64,000 nucleotides of DNA, from NCBI RefSeq assembly GCF_042648445.1, contig NZ_JBHRYB010000005.1:558001-622000 (forward strand). Direction: 5' to 3'. The DNA comes from Bacterioplanoides pacificum. Lineage in GTDB: Bacteria > Pseudomonadota > Gammaproteobacteria > Pseudomonadales > Oceanobacteraceae. Below, in pieces: positions 7,700 through 16,888 of this stretch; the first letter of the stretch is position 1; every line of letters starts with the position of its first letter. The translations under genes were made by a program, and so were the position numbers. The notes beneath the pieces are model-generated. The model worked only from the letters and a program-made list of their open reading frames with translations, did no database searches and was not told the DNA's origin.

Positions 7700-10128
7700 C
7701 AGGCATCTCCCTCCGTAGCGCTGAGCTGGTTCAGGTCGGCTTCCAGCTGGGTCAGTTTATCGGCTTGTTTATCGACCGCTTTCTGCAGTGCGGTAACAGT
7801 GTCCAGGCCCTGTTGTTGTGCCATGTTGAGGCGCTCCTGCGCTTTTTCCAGTCGGTCTGACTGAGCCAGAATTTTTTTCTTTAAGGTTGCGCGCGGGTCG
7901 GCATCCGGGCTGGCGGCTGGCTGGGCCGTAGTGGCCGCTTTTTGCGCCTTCTTTTCGGCCGCAATCTGTTTGGCCAGGTCTTTGATTTTGTCCTGGGTCT
8001 TGGCCAGCGCGGCTTCAAACGACGCGACTTTGTTCGCCTGTTGCGGATCTTCTCTGGCGGCGGTCAGTTTTTCTTCGGTTTTGCTTTTTGCGGTTTGTGC
8101 CGCGGCTAACTGCTTCTGCAGTTTTTCCAGCGTCGCCGCATCAAAGGTAGTCGCGCCGCTGGTTGTTTCAGTACTGGCGGTAGTGCCACCAGCCAAGCTG
8201 GCGTCGTAAGCGGCTTTGGCGTCATCGACACGCAGCTGTTGTTTGGCGATGCCTTCTTGCAGTGCAGCAACGGTATCCAGCCCTTGCTCTTGCGCCTGAG
8301 CCAGTCGCTTCTGTGCAGTTTCCAGGCGTGCCTGAGCGGTTTGCCACTTTTTCTGCAGGCGCTCGGGTGAATTCGGGTCGCCTTTATCGGTGTCAGTTGC
8401 TGGTGGCGTTGCCTTGGCGGCTTTTTTGGCGCTCGCGATTTGCAGCGCCAGGTCTTTGATCTTGCTCTGGGTTTTCTCCAGTGCGGCTTCAAACGCCGGA
8501 ATTTTTTCCGCCTGGGCCGCATCTTCGCGGGTGTTATCAAGCTTTTCCTGGGTTTTCTTCAGTGCTGCCTGAGCACCGTCGAGCTGTTTCTGCAGTTTTT
8601 CCAGTTCGGCACTGTTCTCGCTGGCTGCTGCCGGAGCGGCTTTTTTAGCACTCTGAGCCTGGGTGGCGGCTTCGGCCCGGGCTTTTCGTTTGGCTTCTTT
8701 TTCCGCTTTTTCGCGTTCCTGGCGGGCCAGGCGGTTTTCAAACCGTTCTTTGGCTTTTTCAGCCTTGGCCTGGGCTGCCCGTTCTTCACGCACCGCACCT
8801 TTGGCGTAGCGGTAATATTGCACCAGCGGGATATGGCTGGGACACACGTAAGAGCAGGCGCCACATTCGATACAGTCGAACAGGTTGTGTTGCTCGGCCT
8901 TGTCGAATTCCTGCGCTTTGCTGAACCAGTACAGCTGTTGTGGTAACAGTTCTGCCGGACAGGCGTCGGCACACATACCACAACGGATACAGGCCATGGC
9001 GATGTCGTTGGGCGGCAGTTCCTGGTCGGTTGGCGCCAGCAGGCAGTTGGTGGTTTTAACCACCGGCAGCTCAAGCTGTGGCAGGGCAAAACCCATCATC
9101 GGGCCACCCATAATCACCCGTGGCCGGGGCTGTGGCTGGTAACCGCCTTGTTGTAATAAAAAAGACACCGGTGTGCCAAGCAGGACTTCCCAGTTGCCGG
9201 GCTGCTGGTTGGCGTCGCCGGTGACGGTGGTAATACGGCTGATCAGCGGTTTACCCTGATACACCGCCTGGCTGATGGCCGCGGCGGTACCGACGTTCTG
9301 ACAAACAATGCCGAGATTGGCGGGAATACCACCGGCGGGAACTTCCTGGCCGGTGAGGATCTGAATCAGTTGTTTTTCGCCGCCGGACGGGTATTTGGTT
9401 GGAATCGCCACCACCTGAATGTGGTGTTGTTCGTGCAGTTCCACCAGCGCCGCATTCAGTGCGCTGATGGCTTCCGGCTTGTTGTCCTCGACGCCAATCA
9501 TGCAACGACTGGCACCGAGGATATGCAGTAACACCTGGGCACCGCTGACCACATCCCGGGCGCGTTCGCGCATCAGCATATCGTCGGCGGTGATATAAGG
9601 CTCACATTCGGCGCCGTTAATAATCAGGGTGTCGATTTTCTGCTGGCTGTGCAGTTTCACGGCGGTCGGAAAACCAGCGCCGCCCATGCCGGCAATGCCA
9701 CAGCGGCTGATGTGCTGAATCAGGTCGCTGGCGCTGAGGTCGGATAAATCATCGGCTCCCAGCTGGCTCAGCAGGTCGGGGTGCTCGCACCACTGATCCT
9801 GGCCGTCGCTGTCGAGCACAATACACAAGGCTTCCAGTCCGGAGGCGTGTGGCACCTGGCGATGTTCAATGGCGCTGATCACCCCCGAGGTCGGGGCGTG
9901 CAGCGGTACACTGACAAAACCATCGGCTTCGGCCAGCAACTGGCCCTTCAGCACCCGTTCTCCCACTTCTACCACCGGCACCGCTTCGGCGCCAATATGC
10001 TGATGCAATGGCAGCGTCAGTTGTGGTGCGATGGGTGCCGTCTGAATGGGCTGTTGGGTCGACTGCTGTTTGTTCTCACGCGGATGAATGCCGCCATCAA
10101 AATCGTACAGGCGAATCAGCTTGCTCAT
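7699..10128 (-). CDS. rnfC: Rnf/Rsx subunit C with a duplicated coiled-coil tail
   Basis: RnfC is the NADH-facing peripheral subunit. Residues 1-440 form the usual core: a biotinyl-like N-terminal fold, the glycine-rich NADH/FMN region (GMGGAGFPTAVK, NGAECEPYIT), the SLBB-like part and two 4Fe-4S sites (Cys380/383/386/390 and Cys419/422/425/429). From about 450 the protein becomes an Ala/Lys/Gln/Glu-rich coiled coil to residue 809. This tail contains a tandem duplication: LEKLQKQL recurs at 509 and 667, and QGLDTV recurs in the second half of each unit, a period of 158 residues. Long variable tails are common in gammaproteobacterial RnfC; such a clean duplication is less so. The ATG overlaps the rnfB stop by four bases. 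Confidence 0.95.
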   Translation of the reverse strand: MSKLIRLYDFDGGIHPRENKQQSTQQPIQTAPIAPQLTLPLHQHIGAEAVPVVEVGERVLKGQLLAEADGFVSVPLHAPTSGVISAIEHRQVPHASGLEALCIVLDSDGQDQWCEHPDLLSQLGADDLSDLSASDLIQHISRCGIAGMGGAGFPTAVKLHSQQKIDTLIINGAECEPYITADDMLMRERARDVVSGAQVLLHILGASRCMIGVEDNKPEAISALNAALVELHEQHHIQVVAIPTKYPSGGEKQLIQILTGQEVPAGGIPANLGIVCQNVGTAAAISQAVYQGKPLISRITTVTGDANQQPGNWEVLLGTPVSFLLQQGGYQPQPRPRVIMGGPMMGFALPQLELPVVKTTNCLLAPTDQELPPNDIAMACIRCGMCADACPAELLPQQLYWFSKAQEFDKAEQHNLFDCIECGACSYVCPSHIPLVQYYRYAKGAVREERAAQAKAEKAKERFENRLARQEREKAEKEAKRKARAEAATQAQSAKKAAPAAASENSAELEKLQKQLDGAQAALKKTQEKLDNTREDAAQAEKIPAFEAALEKTQSKIKDLALQIASAKKAAKATPPATDTDKGDPNSPERLQKKWQTAQARLETAQKRLAQAQEQGLDTVAALQEGIAKQQLRVDDAKAAYDASLAGGTTASTETTSGATTFDAATLEKLQKQLAAAQTAKSKTEEKLTAAREDPQQANKVASFEAALAKTQDKIKDLAKQIAAEKKAQKAATTAQPAASPDADPRATLKKKILAQSDRLEKAQERLNMAQQQGLDTVTALQKAVDKQADKLTQLEADLNQLSATEGDA

Positions 10129-10763
10129 GCCGCACCCCGCTGATCGTCGCTGGGGTCATTCTGCGGCTGGCCGGTGGCCGGGTGTTTGTCGGTAGCGATC
10201 AGTTCTACTCCGCTGGTCGGGGCCTGCCAGTACCAGCTGCCGGTGTCCCGGGCAACCGGCACCATGTCGATACAATCGACCGGGCAGGGTTCTACGCATA
10301 AATCACAGCCAGTGCACTCGTCAGCGATGACGGTGTGCATCTGTTTGGCGGCTCCCAGAATGGCGTCTACCGGGCAGGCCTGAATACATTTGGTACAGCC
10401 GATGCACTCATCTTCACGAATGACTGCCACGGTTGGCACGTCTTTTTCGGCTCCGTGTTCGGCATCGAGTGGTTCAGGGTCAACGCCTAATAAATCGGCC
10501 AGTGCCTGAATCGTACCTTCACCACCGGGTGGGCACTTGTTGATTTTTTCGCCATTGGCAATGGCTTCGGCGTACGGTTTGCAACCCGGGTAGGAACACT
10601 GGCCACACTGGGTCTGGGGCAACAGGTTGTTGATCTGATCGACAATCGGATTGCCTTCCACCTTAAAACGTACGGCAGCAAAACCCAGCACGCCGCCAAA
10701 AAAGGCGGCCAGTACAACCAGCACCACAACGGCAACAATAATAGCGATAACAGCAGTCGACAT
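10125..10763 (-). CDS. rnfB: Rnf/Rsx subunit B (iron-sulfur protein)
   Basis: RnfB brings electrons from ferredoxin into the complex. The 212-residue protein has an N-terminal membrane helix (about 5-30), a 4Fe-4S domain with CGQCSYPGCKPYAEA plus a later Cys (KCPPGG), and two ferredoxin-type clusters, CIGCTKCIQACP and CTGCDLCVEPCP. It lies 16 bases downstream of rnfA and overlaps rnfC (ATGA). The C-terminus (after residue 185) is a short polar tail with no known function. Confidence 0.96.
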   Translation of the reverse strand: MSTAVIAIIVAVVVLVVLAAFFGGVLGFAAVRFKVEGNPIVDQINNLLPQTQCGQCSYPGCKPYAEAIANGEKINKCPPGGEGTIQALADLLGVDPEPLDAEHGAEKDVPTVAVIREDECIGCTKCIQACPVDAILGAAKQMHTVIADECTGCDLCVEPCPVDCIDMVPVARDTGSWYWQAPTSGVELIATDKHPATGQPQNDPSDDQRGAA

Positions 10764-10779
10764 AATAATCCGTGCTCCT

Positions 10780-11361
10780 TCAGATACTGACCAGGCCGGT
10801 GAAGCCCATAAAGGCCAGTGACATCAGGCCGGCGGTAATCATGGCGATGGCGGAACCCTGAAACGGCTTAGGCACATCGGCAACGGCAATGCGTTCACGC
10901 ATGGCAGCAAACAGCACCATCACCAGCGAAAAGCCGACGGCAGCGCCAAAACCATACAGAATGGATTCAACAAAGCCGTTGTCACGTTTGATGTTCAGCA
11001 GAGCCACCCCCAGCACCGCACAGTTGGTGGTGATGAGTGGCAGGAAAATACCCAATACCCGGTATAACAACGGGCTGGTTTTGCGGATTGCCATTTCGGT
11101 AAATCCCACCACCACAGCGATGACCATGATAAAACTGATGGTCTTCAGGTAGGCCAGGTCGAATGGCAGCAGAATATAGTTGTACACCAGATAACTGCAG
11201 ACCGATGCCAGGGTCAGCACAAAGGTGGTCGCGGCGCCCATGCCAATGGCCGTTTCCAGCTTATTGGAAACCCCCATAAAAGGGCACAGTCCCAGGAACT
11301 GTACCAGCACAAAGTTGTTCACCAGGATGGTGCTTACCAGAATCAGTAAATAGTCAGTCAT
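10780..11361 (-). CDS. rnfA: Rnf/Rsx subunit A, first gene of operon
   Basis: RnfA is a 193-residue, six-helix inner-membrane protein homologous to NqrE and RnfE. Family signatures visible are NNFVLVQFLGLCPFMGVS and LPLITTNCAVLGVALLN, with paired membrane cysteines that hold a cluster between RnfA and RnfE in known structures. As the first gene on the minus strand it starts the operon, and its promoter must lie in 11362-11700, divergent from mrp. Confidence 0.96.
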   Translation of the reverse strand: MTDYLLILVSTILVNNFVLVQFLGLCPFMGVSNKLETAIGMGAATTFVLTLASVCSYLVYNYILLPFDLAYLKTISFIMVIAVVVGFTEMAIRKTSPLLYRVLGIFLPLITTNCAVLGVALLNIKRDNGFVESILYGFGAAVGFSLVMVLFAAMRERIAVADVPKPFQGSAIAMITAGLMSLAFMGFTGLVSI

Positions 11362-11718
11362 GGATTCACTCGTGTTTATCCTGCGTTTCAGCCGCTAACA
11401 CCACAAACATCAGAACGATACCGTGCCGCTGAGATAAAAATAGGGCGCGCATTATCCCAAATTTGCGATATTTCGTACAACAAGGTTCTTGGTGGTTTTA
11501 ATCACTAATTGGAATAAGCTTAGGATTAGTCATAGCTAATACTCAGGGCTTTGCTGGCCAACCTCAGGATAAGGAGTGTAAGCCGGGTTGCTCTGGCCTG
11601 ATATGACACGCATCAAAAGAAACGGGCGGCCAGCTGAGGTGAATGAACAGTTGCAGGCCTGCACGGGCATTGGTAATTGGCGCGCCAGGCCGTACAATCC
11701 GGCGCTGTTATTGTGGTG
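11362..11718. other. Divergent intergenic region, rnfA / mrp
   Basis: This 357-base gap separates the rnf operon (minus) from mrp (plus). I find no coding sequence or RNA gene that I can support. The mrp promoter candidate lies at 11670-11698. The AT-rich part at 11450-11540 is the likely rnf promoter zone, but no clear -35/-10 pair stands out. The match of the gap to a tRNA was considered and not supported. Confidence 0.5.
11670..11698 (+). promoter_or_regulatory. Probable sigma-70 promoter of mrp
   Basis: TTGGTA (11670-11675) and TACAAT (11693-11698) are separated by 17 bases, matching 4/6 and 5/6 of the consensus hexamers. Transcription would start near 11705, giving a very short leader before the ATG at 11719. 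This also argues against the upstream in-frame codon at 11677, which lies inside the promoter. Confidence 0.6.
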
Positions 11719-12831
11719 ATGAGCTGGAACCAAATTGTGACTGAAATTAGCCGAAACCAGATTGAAGACGCACTGAAATCTTATACCGACCCGTATCTGG
11801 ATCAGGACCTGGTCAGTGCCGGAGCGGTGCGCGATATCCGTATTCAGGGCACCGACGTGGCGGTGGATATTCACCTGGATTACCCGTCCGAATACCTTAA
11901 AGGTGGCATTGCCCAGATGTTAACCGTCGCGCTGGAAAACCTCGATGAGGTGGACAGTGCTTGTGTGAATGTCAGCTGGCAGGTAAGTGGCAATGAAAAT
12001 ACCGCCAATATCGAAGCCATTGCTCAGGTAAAACACATCGTGGCGGTGGCCTCCGGTAAAGGTGGGGTGGGTAAATCGACCACGTCCGTAAACCTGGCGC
12101 TGGCACTGGCCAAAGACGGTGCCCGGGTGGGGCTGCTGGACGCCGATATTTATGGCCCGAGTCAGGGCATTATGCTGGGTGTCGCTGATGGTACCCGGCC
12201 GGAAACCATCGACAATAAGTGGTTTGTACCGGTTGAAGCACACGGCATTAAAACCATGTCGATGGCTTATCTGGTGACGGAAGACACACCAATGGTCTGG
12301 CGTGGCCCTATGGTCGCGGGGGCGCTACAACAGATTATGACCCAGACCCAATGGGGCGAGCTGGATTATCTGATTATCGATATGCCGCCGGGCACCGGTG
12401 ATATCCAGCTGACGCTGAGCCAGAAATTCCCGGTTTCCGGTGCCGTGATTGTTACCACGCCGCAGGATATTGCGCTGGCGGACGCCAAAAAAGGTGTGGA
12501 GATGTTCCGCAAGGTGAATATTCCGGTGCTGGGTATGATCGAAAACATGAGCATGCATATTTGTTCCCAGTGTGGTCATGCAGAACATATTTTTGGTGAA
12601 GAAGGCGCCGAACGACTGGCGCAAACCTACCAGACTGAGGTGTTGGGGTCGTTGCCGCTGTCGAAATACATCCGCGAGCAAAGCGATGCCGGCACGCCGG
12701 TGGTGGCAGCCGACGATTGTTCTGAGGTCAGTATGATGTATCGTCATGCGGCGCGCCGTATGGCCGTGGGATTAGCCCGGCGTCCGGCGGCGGCAGGTGT
12801 GATACCGGATATTCAGGTGTCTGACGACTGA
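11719..12831 (+). CDS. mrp: Iron-sulfur cluster carrier ATPase Mrp/ApbC
   Basis: Mrp (ApbC) is a cytoplasmic P-loop ATPase that carries and delivers [4Fe-4S] clusters to apo-enzymes. The 370 residues contain an N-terminal MIP18/DUF59-like domain (to about 95) and then the MinD-like ATPase domain with the deviant Walker A GKGGVGKST at about 113-121, switch sequence DADIYGPSQG, and DMPPGTGDIQLT. The cluster-bridging CxxC is present as CSQCGH. The start was chosen from the promoter position and the usual 369-residue length of E. coli Mrp. Aconitase and Rnf, both Fe-S proteins, are encoded nearby, but there is no sign of co-transcription. Confidence 0.94.
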   Translation: MSWNQIVTEISRNQIEDALKSYTDPYLDQDLVSAGAVRDIRIQGTDVAVDIHLDYPSEYLKGGIAQMLTVALENLDEVDSACVNVSWQVSGNENTANIEAIAQVKHIVAVASGKGGVGKSTTSVNLALALAKDGARVGLLDADIYGPSQGIMLGVADGTRPETIDNKWFVPVEAHGIKTMSMAYLVTEDTPMVWRGPMVAGALQQIMTQTQWGELDYLIIDMPPGTGDIQLTLSQKFPVSGAVIVTTPQDIALADAKKGVEMFRKVNIPVLGMIENMSMHICSQCGHAEHIFGEEGAERLAQTYQTEVLGSLPLSKYIREQSDAGTPVVAADDCSEVSMMYRHAARRMAVGLARRPAAAGVIPDIQVSDD

Positions 12832-12843
12832 ATCCACACCCCG

Positions 12844-12864
12844 GCCCGGGTGTTCTGCCCGGGC
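12844..12864 (+). terminator. GC-rich hairpin after mrp
   Basis: GCCCGGG (12844-12850) and CCCGGGC (12858-12864) form a 7-bp stem with a 7-base loop 12 bases after the mrp stop. Only a weak T stretch follows (TTGTTA), so it is a poor but possible intrinsic terminator. Confidence 0.45.
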
Positions 12865-12987
12865 TTGTTATAAATAATCACTGATCTGCCAGCTAAGATC
12901 ATTTACCCCATGATATTTCCGGTTACACTGGCCGCATAACCAATAACGAAGAATTTTGAGCCTGTGCTCTTTGGAGACTGTTTAGCG

Positions 12988-15048
12988 ATGAGTCAATATC
13001 CGCATATTTTTGAACCTCTGGATCTGGGTTTCACCAAGCTGAAAAACCGCGTGATGATGGGGTCGATGCACGTGGGTCTGGAAGACCGCCCATGGCACTT
13101 TGATGAAATGGCGGAATATTTCGCAGAGCGTGCCCGGGGTGGTACCGGCCTGATGGTAACCGGTGGTTTCTCGCCCAACCGTCGTGGTGACTTATTGCCG
13201 TTTGGCTCTAAGTTGATTTCCGGCTGGCAGGTGCCGTTCCATAAAAAAGTGACCTCTGCGGTTCATGAAGCGGCAGCTGACAGTAAAATCCTGTTGCAGA
13301 TTCTGCACGCCGGCCGTTACGGCTATACGCCGTTTAACGTTGCGCCAACGGCGATTAAGTCGCCGATCACGCCGTTCAAGCCAAAAGAGCTGAGCGCCAA
13401 GCAGATCGAAAAAACCATCGATGATTATGTGCGCTGTGCAAAACTGGCGAAAAAAGCCGACTATGACGGCGTCGAAATCATGGGCTCTGAGGGCTATTTC
13501 ATCTGTCAGATGCTGAATAAGCGCGTTAATAAGCGGACTGACGAATGGGGTGGTTCTTATGAGAACCGCATGCGTTTCCCACTGGAAGTGGTGCGCCGTA
13601 TTCGTGAAGCAGTGGGCGAAAAGTTCATCCTGATGTTCCGTTTGTCGATGCTGGATCTGGTGGAAGACGGTTCAGAGATGAACGAAGTGTTGCAGCTGGC
13701 CCAGGAACTGGAAAAAGCCGGTGTGACGATTATTAACACAGGTATCGGCTGGCACGAAGCCCGGGTTCCTACCATTGTGACCTCGGTGCCACGTGCGGCC
13801 TTTGTTGATGTCACTGCCAAAGTGAAAGCGGCGGTGAACGTGCCGGTTGTGGCATCTAACCGGATTAATATGCCGGACACCGCGGAAGACATTATTGCCA
13901 GTGGCAAGGCCGATATGATCTCGATGGCGCGTCCGTTGTTGGCGGACCCCGATTGGGCCAATAAAGCCGAAGCCGGTAAAGCAGACGAAATCAATACCTG
14001 TATCGCCTGTAACCAGGCATGTCTGGATCACACCTTCGAAAACAAACGCGCCAGCTGTCTGGTAAACCCACGTGCCGGCCATGAAACCAAGCTGCTGTAC
14101 ACCCCGGTGTCGCAGGCGAAAAAAGTGGCGGTTGTGGGTGCGGGTCCGGCGGGGCTGGCGTGTGCCAACGTGGCGGCACAGCGTGGCCACAAGGTGACGT
14201 TGTTCGAAGCCCGCGATCAGATTGGTGGACAGTTCAACTACGCGGCCCGTATTCCGGGCAAAGAAGAGTTCCACGAAACCATTCGTTATTTCCACAAAAT
14301 GATCGAAGTTCATAACATCGATCTGCGCCTGAATACCTGGGTGGATGCCGAGCAACTGAAAGCCGAAGGCTTTGATGAGGTTGTGATTGCCTCGGGTGTT
14401 GAGCCACGGGTGCCAAACATGCCGGGAGTTGATCATCCTAAGGTGGTGACGTATCAGCAGGTGCTGGATCAGAATCTGCAGTTGGGCAATAAAGTGGCGG
14501 TGATGGGTGCCGGTGGTATTGGCTACGATATGTGTGAATACCTGACCCATGAGGGTCCGTCACTGACGCTGGATAAAGACGCCTGGATGAAAGAGTGGGG
14601 CGTCGATGGTCAGAACGAAGTGCGTGGCGGTCTGGTTGATGCACAGGTAGAGGCGTCGCCACGTAAGGTGTATATGCTGCAACGTAAAACCTCACGTTTT
14701 GGTAAAGGCCTGAACAAAACTTCCGGCTGGGTTCACCGTGCCGTGGTTGCCATGAAAGGTGTGGAAACCATTGGTGGTGTCAGCTATGACAAAGTTGATG
14801 ATGACGGTTTGCACGTTACCATCACCAGTGGCAAAGAAGGCCAGCAATCGACAGAAAGCCGTGTACTGGACGTTGATCACGTAGTGTTGTGTGCCGGTCA
14901 GGTTTCGGTTAATAAACTGCATCAGCAGCTGGAACAGGACGACAGCAAAGGCTTTAACCTGCACCTGGTGGGGGGCGCTGAATTCGCTGGTGAACTGGAC
15001 GCTAAGCGGGCCATTAAGCTGGCCAGCGAACTGGCCGCCAGCCTGTAA
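12988..15048 (+). CDS. fadH: 2,4-dienoyl-CoA reductase (NADPH), FadH type
   Basis: FadH reduces 2,4-dienoyl-CoA during beta-oxidation of polyunsaturated fatty acids. The 686-residue protein has an N-terminal Old-Yellow-Enzyme TIM barrel (FMN; LLQILHAGRYGY, GSEGYFICQ), the 4Fe-4S ligands Cys338, Cys341, Cys345 and Cys357 (CIACNQAC ... CLVNP), and a C-terminal FAD/NADPH half with GAGPAGLACAN and GAGGIGYDM. Domain order and length match FadH (672 residues in E. coli). The ATG at 12988 is preceded by GGAG; an upstream in-frame start at 12964 is less likely. FadD (43672) and MaoC-like (42009) genes elsewhere in the window also concern fatty acids. Other OYE-type dienoyl reductases share this architecture, so the exact substrate is inferred. 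Confidence 0.9.
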   Translation: MSQYPHIFEPLDLGFTKLKNRVMMGSMHVGLEDRPWHFDEMAEYFAERARGGTGLMVTGGFSPNRRGDLLPFGSKLISGWQVPFHKKVTSAVHEAAADSKILLQILHAGRYGYTPFNVAPTAIKSPITPFKPKELSAKQIEKTIDDYVRCAKLAKKADYDGVEIMGSEGYFICQMLNKRVNKRTDEWGGSYENRMRFPLEVVRRIREAVGEKFILMFRLSMLDLVEDGSEMNEVLQLAQELEKAGVTIINTGIGWHEARVPTIVTSVPRAAFVDVTAKVKAAVNVPVVASNRINMPDTAEDIIASGKADMISMARPLLADPDWANKAEAGKADEINTCIACNQACLDHTFENKRASCLVNPRAGHETKLLYTPVSQAKKVAVVGAGPAGLACANVAAQRGHKVTLFEARDQIGGQFNYAARIPGKEEFHETIRYFHKMIEVHNIDLRLNTWVDAEQLKAEGFDEVVIASGVEPRVPNMPGVDHPKVVTYQQVLDQNLQLGNKVAVMGAGGIGYDMCEYLTHEGPSLTLDKDAWMKEWGVDGQNEVRGGLVDAQVEASPRKVYMLQRKTSRFGKGLNKTSGWVHRAVVAMKGVETIGGVSYDKVDDDGLHVTITSGKEGQQSTESRVLDVDHVVLCAGQVSVNKLHQQLEQDDSKGFNLHLVGGAEFAGELDAKRAIKLASELAASL

Positions 15049-15104
15049 CGGCACCGTGTTGCTGTTCTGTTCCTGCCGTCAGGTGCGGAATGTAACACGG
15101 AATT

Positions 15105-15138
15105 AAAAAGGCCGGCAGCGAAGGCTGCCGGCCTTTTT
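15105..15138. terminator. Bidirectional intrinsic terminator, fadH / sensor kinase
   Basis: AAAAAGGCCGGCAGC (15105-15119) pairs perfectly with GCTGCCGGCCTTTTT (15124-15138) around a GAAG loop. The A/T flanks give a T-run on both strands, so it can stop fadH from the left and the kinase gene from the right. Confidence 0.93.
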
Positions 15139-15150
15139 TATGTCTCTTAT

Positions 15151-16743
15151 TTATTGTTCCAGCTTTTTCGGAATATGAATCCGGAAGGCAGTGCCGGGTT
15201 GCTGGTCGTTGTCCAGGTTGATTTCTCCGCCCAGCCGCTGATGAACAATGTTGTACACCAGGTGCATTCCCAGACCTGTGCCGCCCTGACCGCGTTTAGT
15301 GGTGTAAAAGGGTTCAAAAATCCGGTGTTTGGCTTCGTCGGATAAACCACAGCCATCATCAGAATACTGAATCACGGCATGGCCTTTTTCTTCCGCCACA
15401 ATAATGCGAATCGTGCCTTCGTCTTTGTTCTCGAAACCGTGTAATAACGAGTTCATGATCAGGTTGGTAACAATCTGGGAAATGGCACCCGGGTAGGTGC
15501 TCATGCGTAATTGCGCAGAGCAGTCGATTTCTACTTTATGGCGGGTCTTTTTGAATTTCGGTGACAAGGTTTCGAGAATTTCCTCAAGGTACTCTTTCAG
15601 CGAAAAATCACGGATATGTTCCCCGGTCTGGTCCTCGGAAACCTGTTTAAAACTTTTAATCAGGTGGGCGGCCCGCTGCAGGTTTTTATCCAGGATGCCC
15701 AGGCTTTCATCCATCAGGCTGATAAAGTCATCGAAATCCTGTTTTTTCATCCGGCCTTCATTAAATGCCGTTTTTAATTGCTGGTAATGGTCCTCGATAT
15801 AGGAATGGATGGTGATGCATAATCCCAGCGGGGTATTAATTTCATGGGAAATACCTGCCACCATGCCACCCAGTGACGACAGTTTTTCAGCTTCAATCAG
15901 TTTGCCCTGAGTGGCGTGTAATTCCTGCAGCGTCTGGTTCAGTTCATCAACCGTGTCCTGCAGATTCTGAGTGCGTTCCTGAACCCGGTCTTCGAGTTCG
16001 GTATTGATGGTTTTTAATTGTTGTTGCGCCAGGGTTTTTTGTTTCAGCTCTTCGTTCATTTTTTCGCTGAGTGAATTAAAGGCGTGCAGCAAAATATCAA
16101 TTTCGTCGTGGGCACTGGTCTCCCGGATTGACAGCGGTTCATAGCTGTCGTTTTTGATGCGGTAGTTAACTTCCAGCGCCATATGGCGGATGCGTGAATT
16201 AATCAGCCGGTGCACCACCAGTGTCAGTAACGACGCCAATAACAACATGCTGACCAGCTGAGCAATCATGCTGGAAATAGCGGCGCGCGAGGCCTGGGCA
16301 AATAACGCATCGCGATCAAAAGCGACTTCGAGTTTTCCCAGCGGTTTATTATTAAAACCGATGTTGATGACTTCGATGTCGTTATGGTGCGGGCGACTGC
16401 CATCTTCGATATTGAGATTAAGATTGTCCGTCACCCGCACATAACTGATGGCTTCCAGATTCATAATGCCTTTGACCTGAGTACGAATCTGAACTTCGTC
16501 GTAAAACCATAAACTGGAACCGAGAGATTCGGTATAGCCGGCGCGGATGGACTCAATACGTTTACGAACGGCGTCGGTTTGTTGCTGGTAATTCCAGACC
16601 ACCAGCAAGCTACTGATCAGTAACGACAGGGCGATGGAGGCGATGGCAAAATACAGAATGATACGCCACACCAGCGACTGTTGTTTGCCTTGTCGCAGGT
16701 CGTCGGCGAGAACGGCGGAAGGTGGCAGCGGTAGCTCTGGCAT
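15151..16743 (-). CDS. Orphan transmembrane sensor histidine kinase
   Basis: This 530-residue inner-membrane kinase has a first membrane helix at about 25-48, an extracytoplasmic sensor of about 115 residues with no family I recognise, a second helix near 165-185, a HAMP-like linker, and a coiled coil rich in Gln/Leu (about 240-290). The H-box is SLGGMVAGISHEINTPLG with His300 as the phosphorylation site; this is the HisKA/NtrB-like type used by kinases with long coiled coils. The ATPase core shows NLIMNSLLHGF, DDGCGLS and GQGGTGLGMHLV. There is no receiver domain and no response regulator nearby, so its partner is encoded elsewhere. The gene ends close to the shared terminator with fadH. Confidence 0.92.
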   Translation of the reverse strand: MPELPLPPSAVLADDLRQGKQQSLVWRIILYFAIASIALSLLISSLLVVWNYQQQTDAVRKRIESIRAGYTESLGSSLWFYDEVQIRTQVKGIMNLEAISYVRVTDNLNLNIEDGSRPHHNDIEVINIGFNNKPLGKLEVAFDRDALFAQASRAAISSMIAQLVSMLLLASLLTLVVHRLINSRIRHMALEVNYRIKNDSYEPLSIRETSAHDEIDILLHAFNSLSEKMNEELKQKTLAQQQLKTINTELEDRVQERTQNLQDTVDELNQTLQELHATQGKLIEAEKLSSLGGMVAGISHEINTPLGLCITIHSYIEDHYQQLKTAFNEGRMKKQDFDDFISLMDESLGILDKNLQRAAHLIKSFKQVSEDQTGEHIRDFSLKEYLEEILETLSPKFKKTRHKVEIDCSAQLRMSTYPGAISQIVTNLIMNSLLHGFENKDEGTIRIIVAEEKGHAVIQYSDDGCGLSDEAKHRIFEPFYTTKRGQGGTGLGMHLVYNIVHQRLGGEINLDNDQQPGTAFRIHIPKKLEQ

Positions 16744-16842
16744 TGAGTGCCTCGGATGGCGGATGATAACAAGCTGAAAGTTTAGCTGAATTTTGTGCCC
16801 TGCGGCGAGGGTTGGCCTTATTGCAGGGCCGGGGAATGGTTC

Positions 16843-16880
16843 CGACGCAGAACCACCGGGCGTCTGGTGGTTCTGCGTCG
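16843..16880. terminator. Perfect 15-bp hairpin between sensor kinase and RND pump genes
   Basis: CGACGCAGAACCACC (16843-16857) and GGTGGTTCTGCGTCG (16866-16880) form a perfect 15-bp stem with an 8-base loop. It lies 8 bases after the RND gene stop on the minus strand and upstream of the kinase gene. No T-run follows on either strand, so it may be a factor-dependent or unusual terminator, or an mRNA 3'-end stabiliser, rather than a classic intrinsic terminator. Confidence 0.6.
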
Positions 16881-16888
16881 ATTGTTAA

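Noticed and set aside
8440..8946. Open frames antisense to the rnfC tail
   Set aside because: They arise from the Ala/Lys/Gln-rich coding bias on the other strand and have no start signals.
11677..11698. Pair TTGGCG and TACAAT as the mrp promoter
   Set aside because: The spacer is only 10 bases; the pair TTGGTA-17-TACAAT is better.
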